A stretch of 43,176 nt of DNA. It comes from CAZYVU01 sp964651435 (GTDB taxonomy: Bacteria; Desulfobacterota; Syntrophorhabdia; Syntrophorhabdales; CAYQXL01). The position numbers were made by a program, and so were the translations under genes. Location of the stretch: positions 1 through 43,176 of the forward strand of contig CAZYVU010000022.1 of NCBI GenBank assembly GCA_964651435.1, read 5' to 3'. Of this stretch, positions 43,048 to 43,176 are shown one piece after another; position 1 is the stretch's first letter; each line of letters starts with the position of its first letter. Below the pieces are notes generated by a model that saw nothing but the letters and a program-made list of their open reading frames with translations, made no database searches and was not told the DNA's origin.

Positions 43048-43176
43048 CGACGAGGGCTTGGGCATATGTGCCCCCGCGACGTGAGGCCGACCGCCACGCT
43101 GCGAACTCGGACTGAAAAAAGAGGTTCCTCTCCATTTCATGTGGGTAACCCCGTCTTGCTGAAGTCAAGCTTTCCT

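Noticed and set aside
43048..43176. Start of another gene or terminator after arsC
   Set aside because: Only a 5-bp hairpin (GGGCA/TGCCC) without a T-run and no credible start codon; the window ends too soon to decide.

Overview
The window looks like a chromosome segment of a strictly anaerobic, mesophilic deltaproteobacterium (Desulfobacterota sensu lato; a syntrophic or sulfate/metal-reducing aromatic degrader is my inference). The reasons are an AOR-type tungsten enzyme set with Hdr-like subunits, two in-frame UGA (selenocysteine) codons, a sigma54 two-component pair, an ETF plus membrane heme/FeS oxidoreductase module, a menaquinone-type prenyltransferase and a moderately high GC content. 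There are no rRNA or tRNA genes, no insertion sequences, no phage genes and no CRISPR arrays that I can see.

Left third (1-22.7 kb): an aromatic-ring-reduction locus. The minus-strand operon 22711->14945 has the order AOR / ferredoxin / HdrD-like / HdrA-like / MvhD-like, which is that of bamB-C-D-E-F of class II (ATP-independent) benzoyl-CoA reductase. The AOR protein has Glu251, His260 and Cys322 at exactly the positions I recall for the Geobacter BamB active site. The plus-strand operon 120-6193 encodes NuoE-like, NuoF-like and a large GltD/NuoG-like fusion and fits bamG-H-I, the NADH-linked electron-bifurcating arm. Between the two halves lie a soluble histidine kinase and sigma54 activator (6366-9763), fdhD, and an emo-etfB-etfA operon that would pass acyl-CoA dehydrogenase electrons to menaquinone. 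Two subunits are selenoproteins that ordinary gene calling would break: the MvhD-like protein (UGA at 15743-15745) and the HdrA-like protein (UGA at 18763-18765).

Middle (22.7-36.5 kb): mostly single genes. A divergent promoter region separates bamB from a Tat-exported FAD protein. Then come a phospholipase-D lipoprotein, a secreted alpha/beta hydrolase, two small proteins (one glycine-rich and exported), a PAS-HD-GYP protein, an ADP-forming acyl-CoA synthetase, a UbiA prenyltransferase overlapping a CPBP protease-like gene, and an orphan TAXI binding protein.

Right (36.5-43.1 kb): an arsenic/thiol-redox island built around two divergent ArsR repressors. Leftwards is arsR-acr3. Rightwards is arsR2 - permease - small CxxC thioredoxin-like - VKOR/DsbA fusion - exported thioredoxin - CcdA - thioredoxin-linked arsC. 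Recognisable sigma70 promoters and dyad operators sit between the two regulators. The second operon combines arsenate reduction with a membrane-crossing thiol relay.
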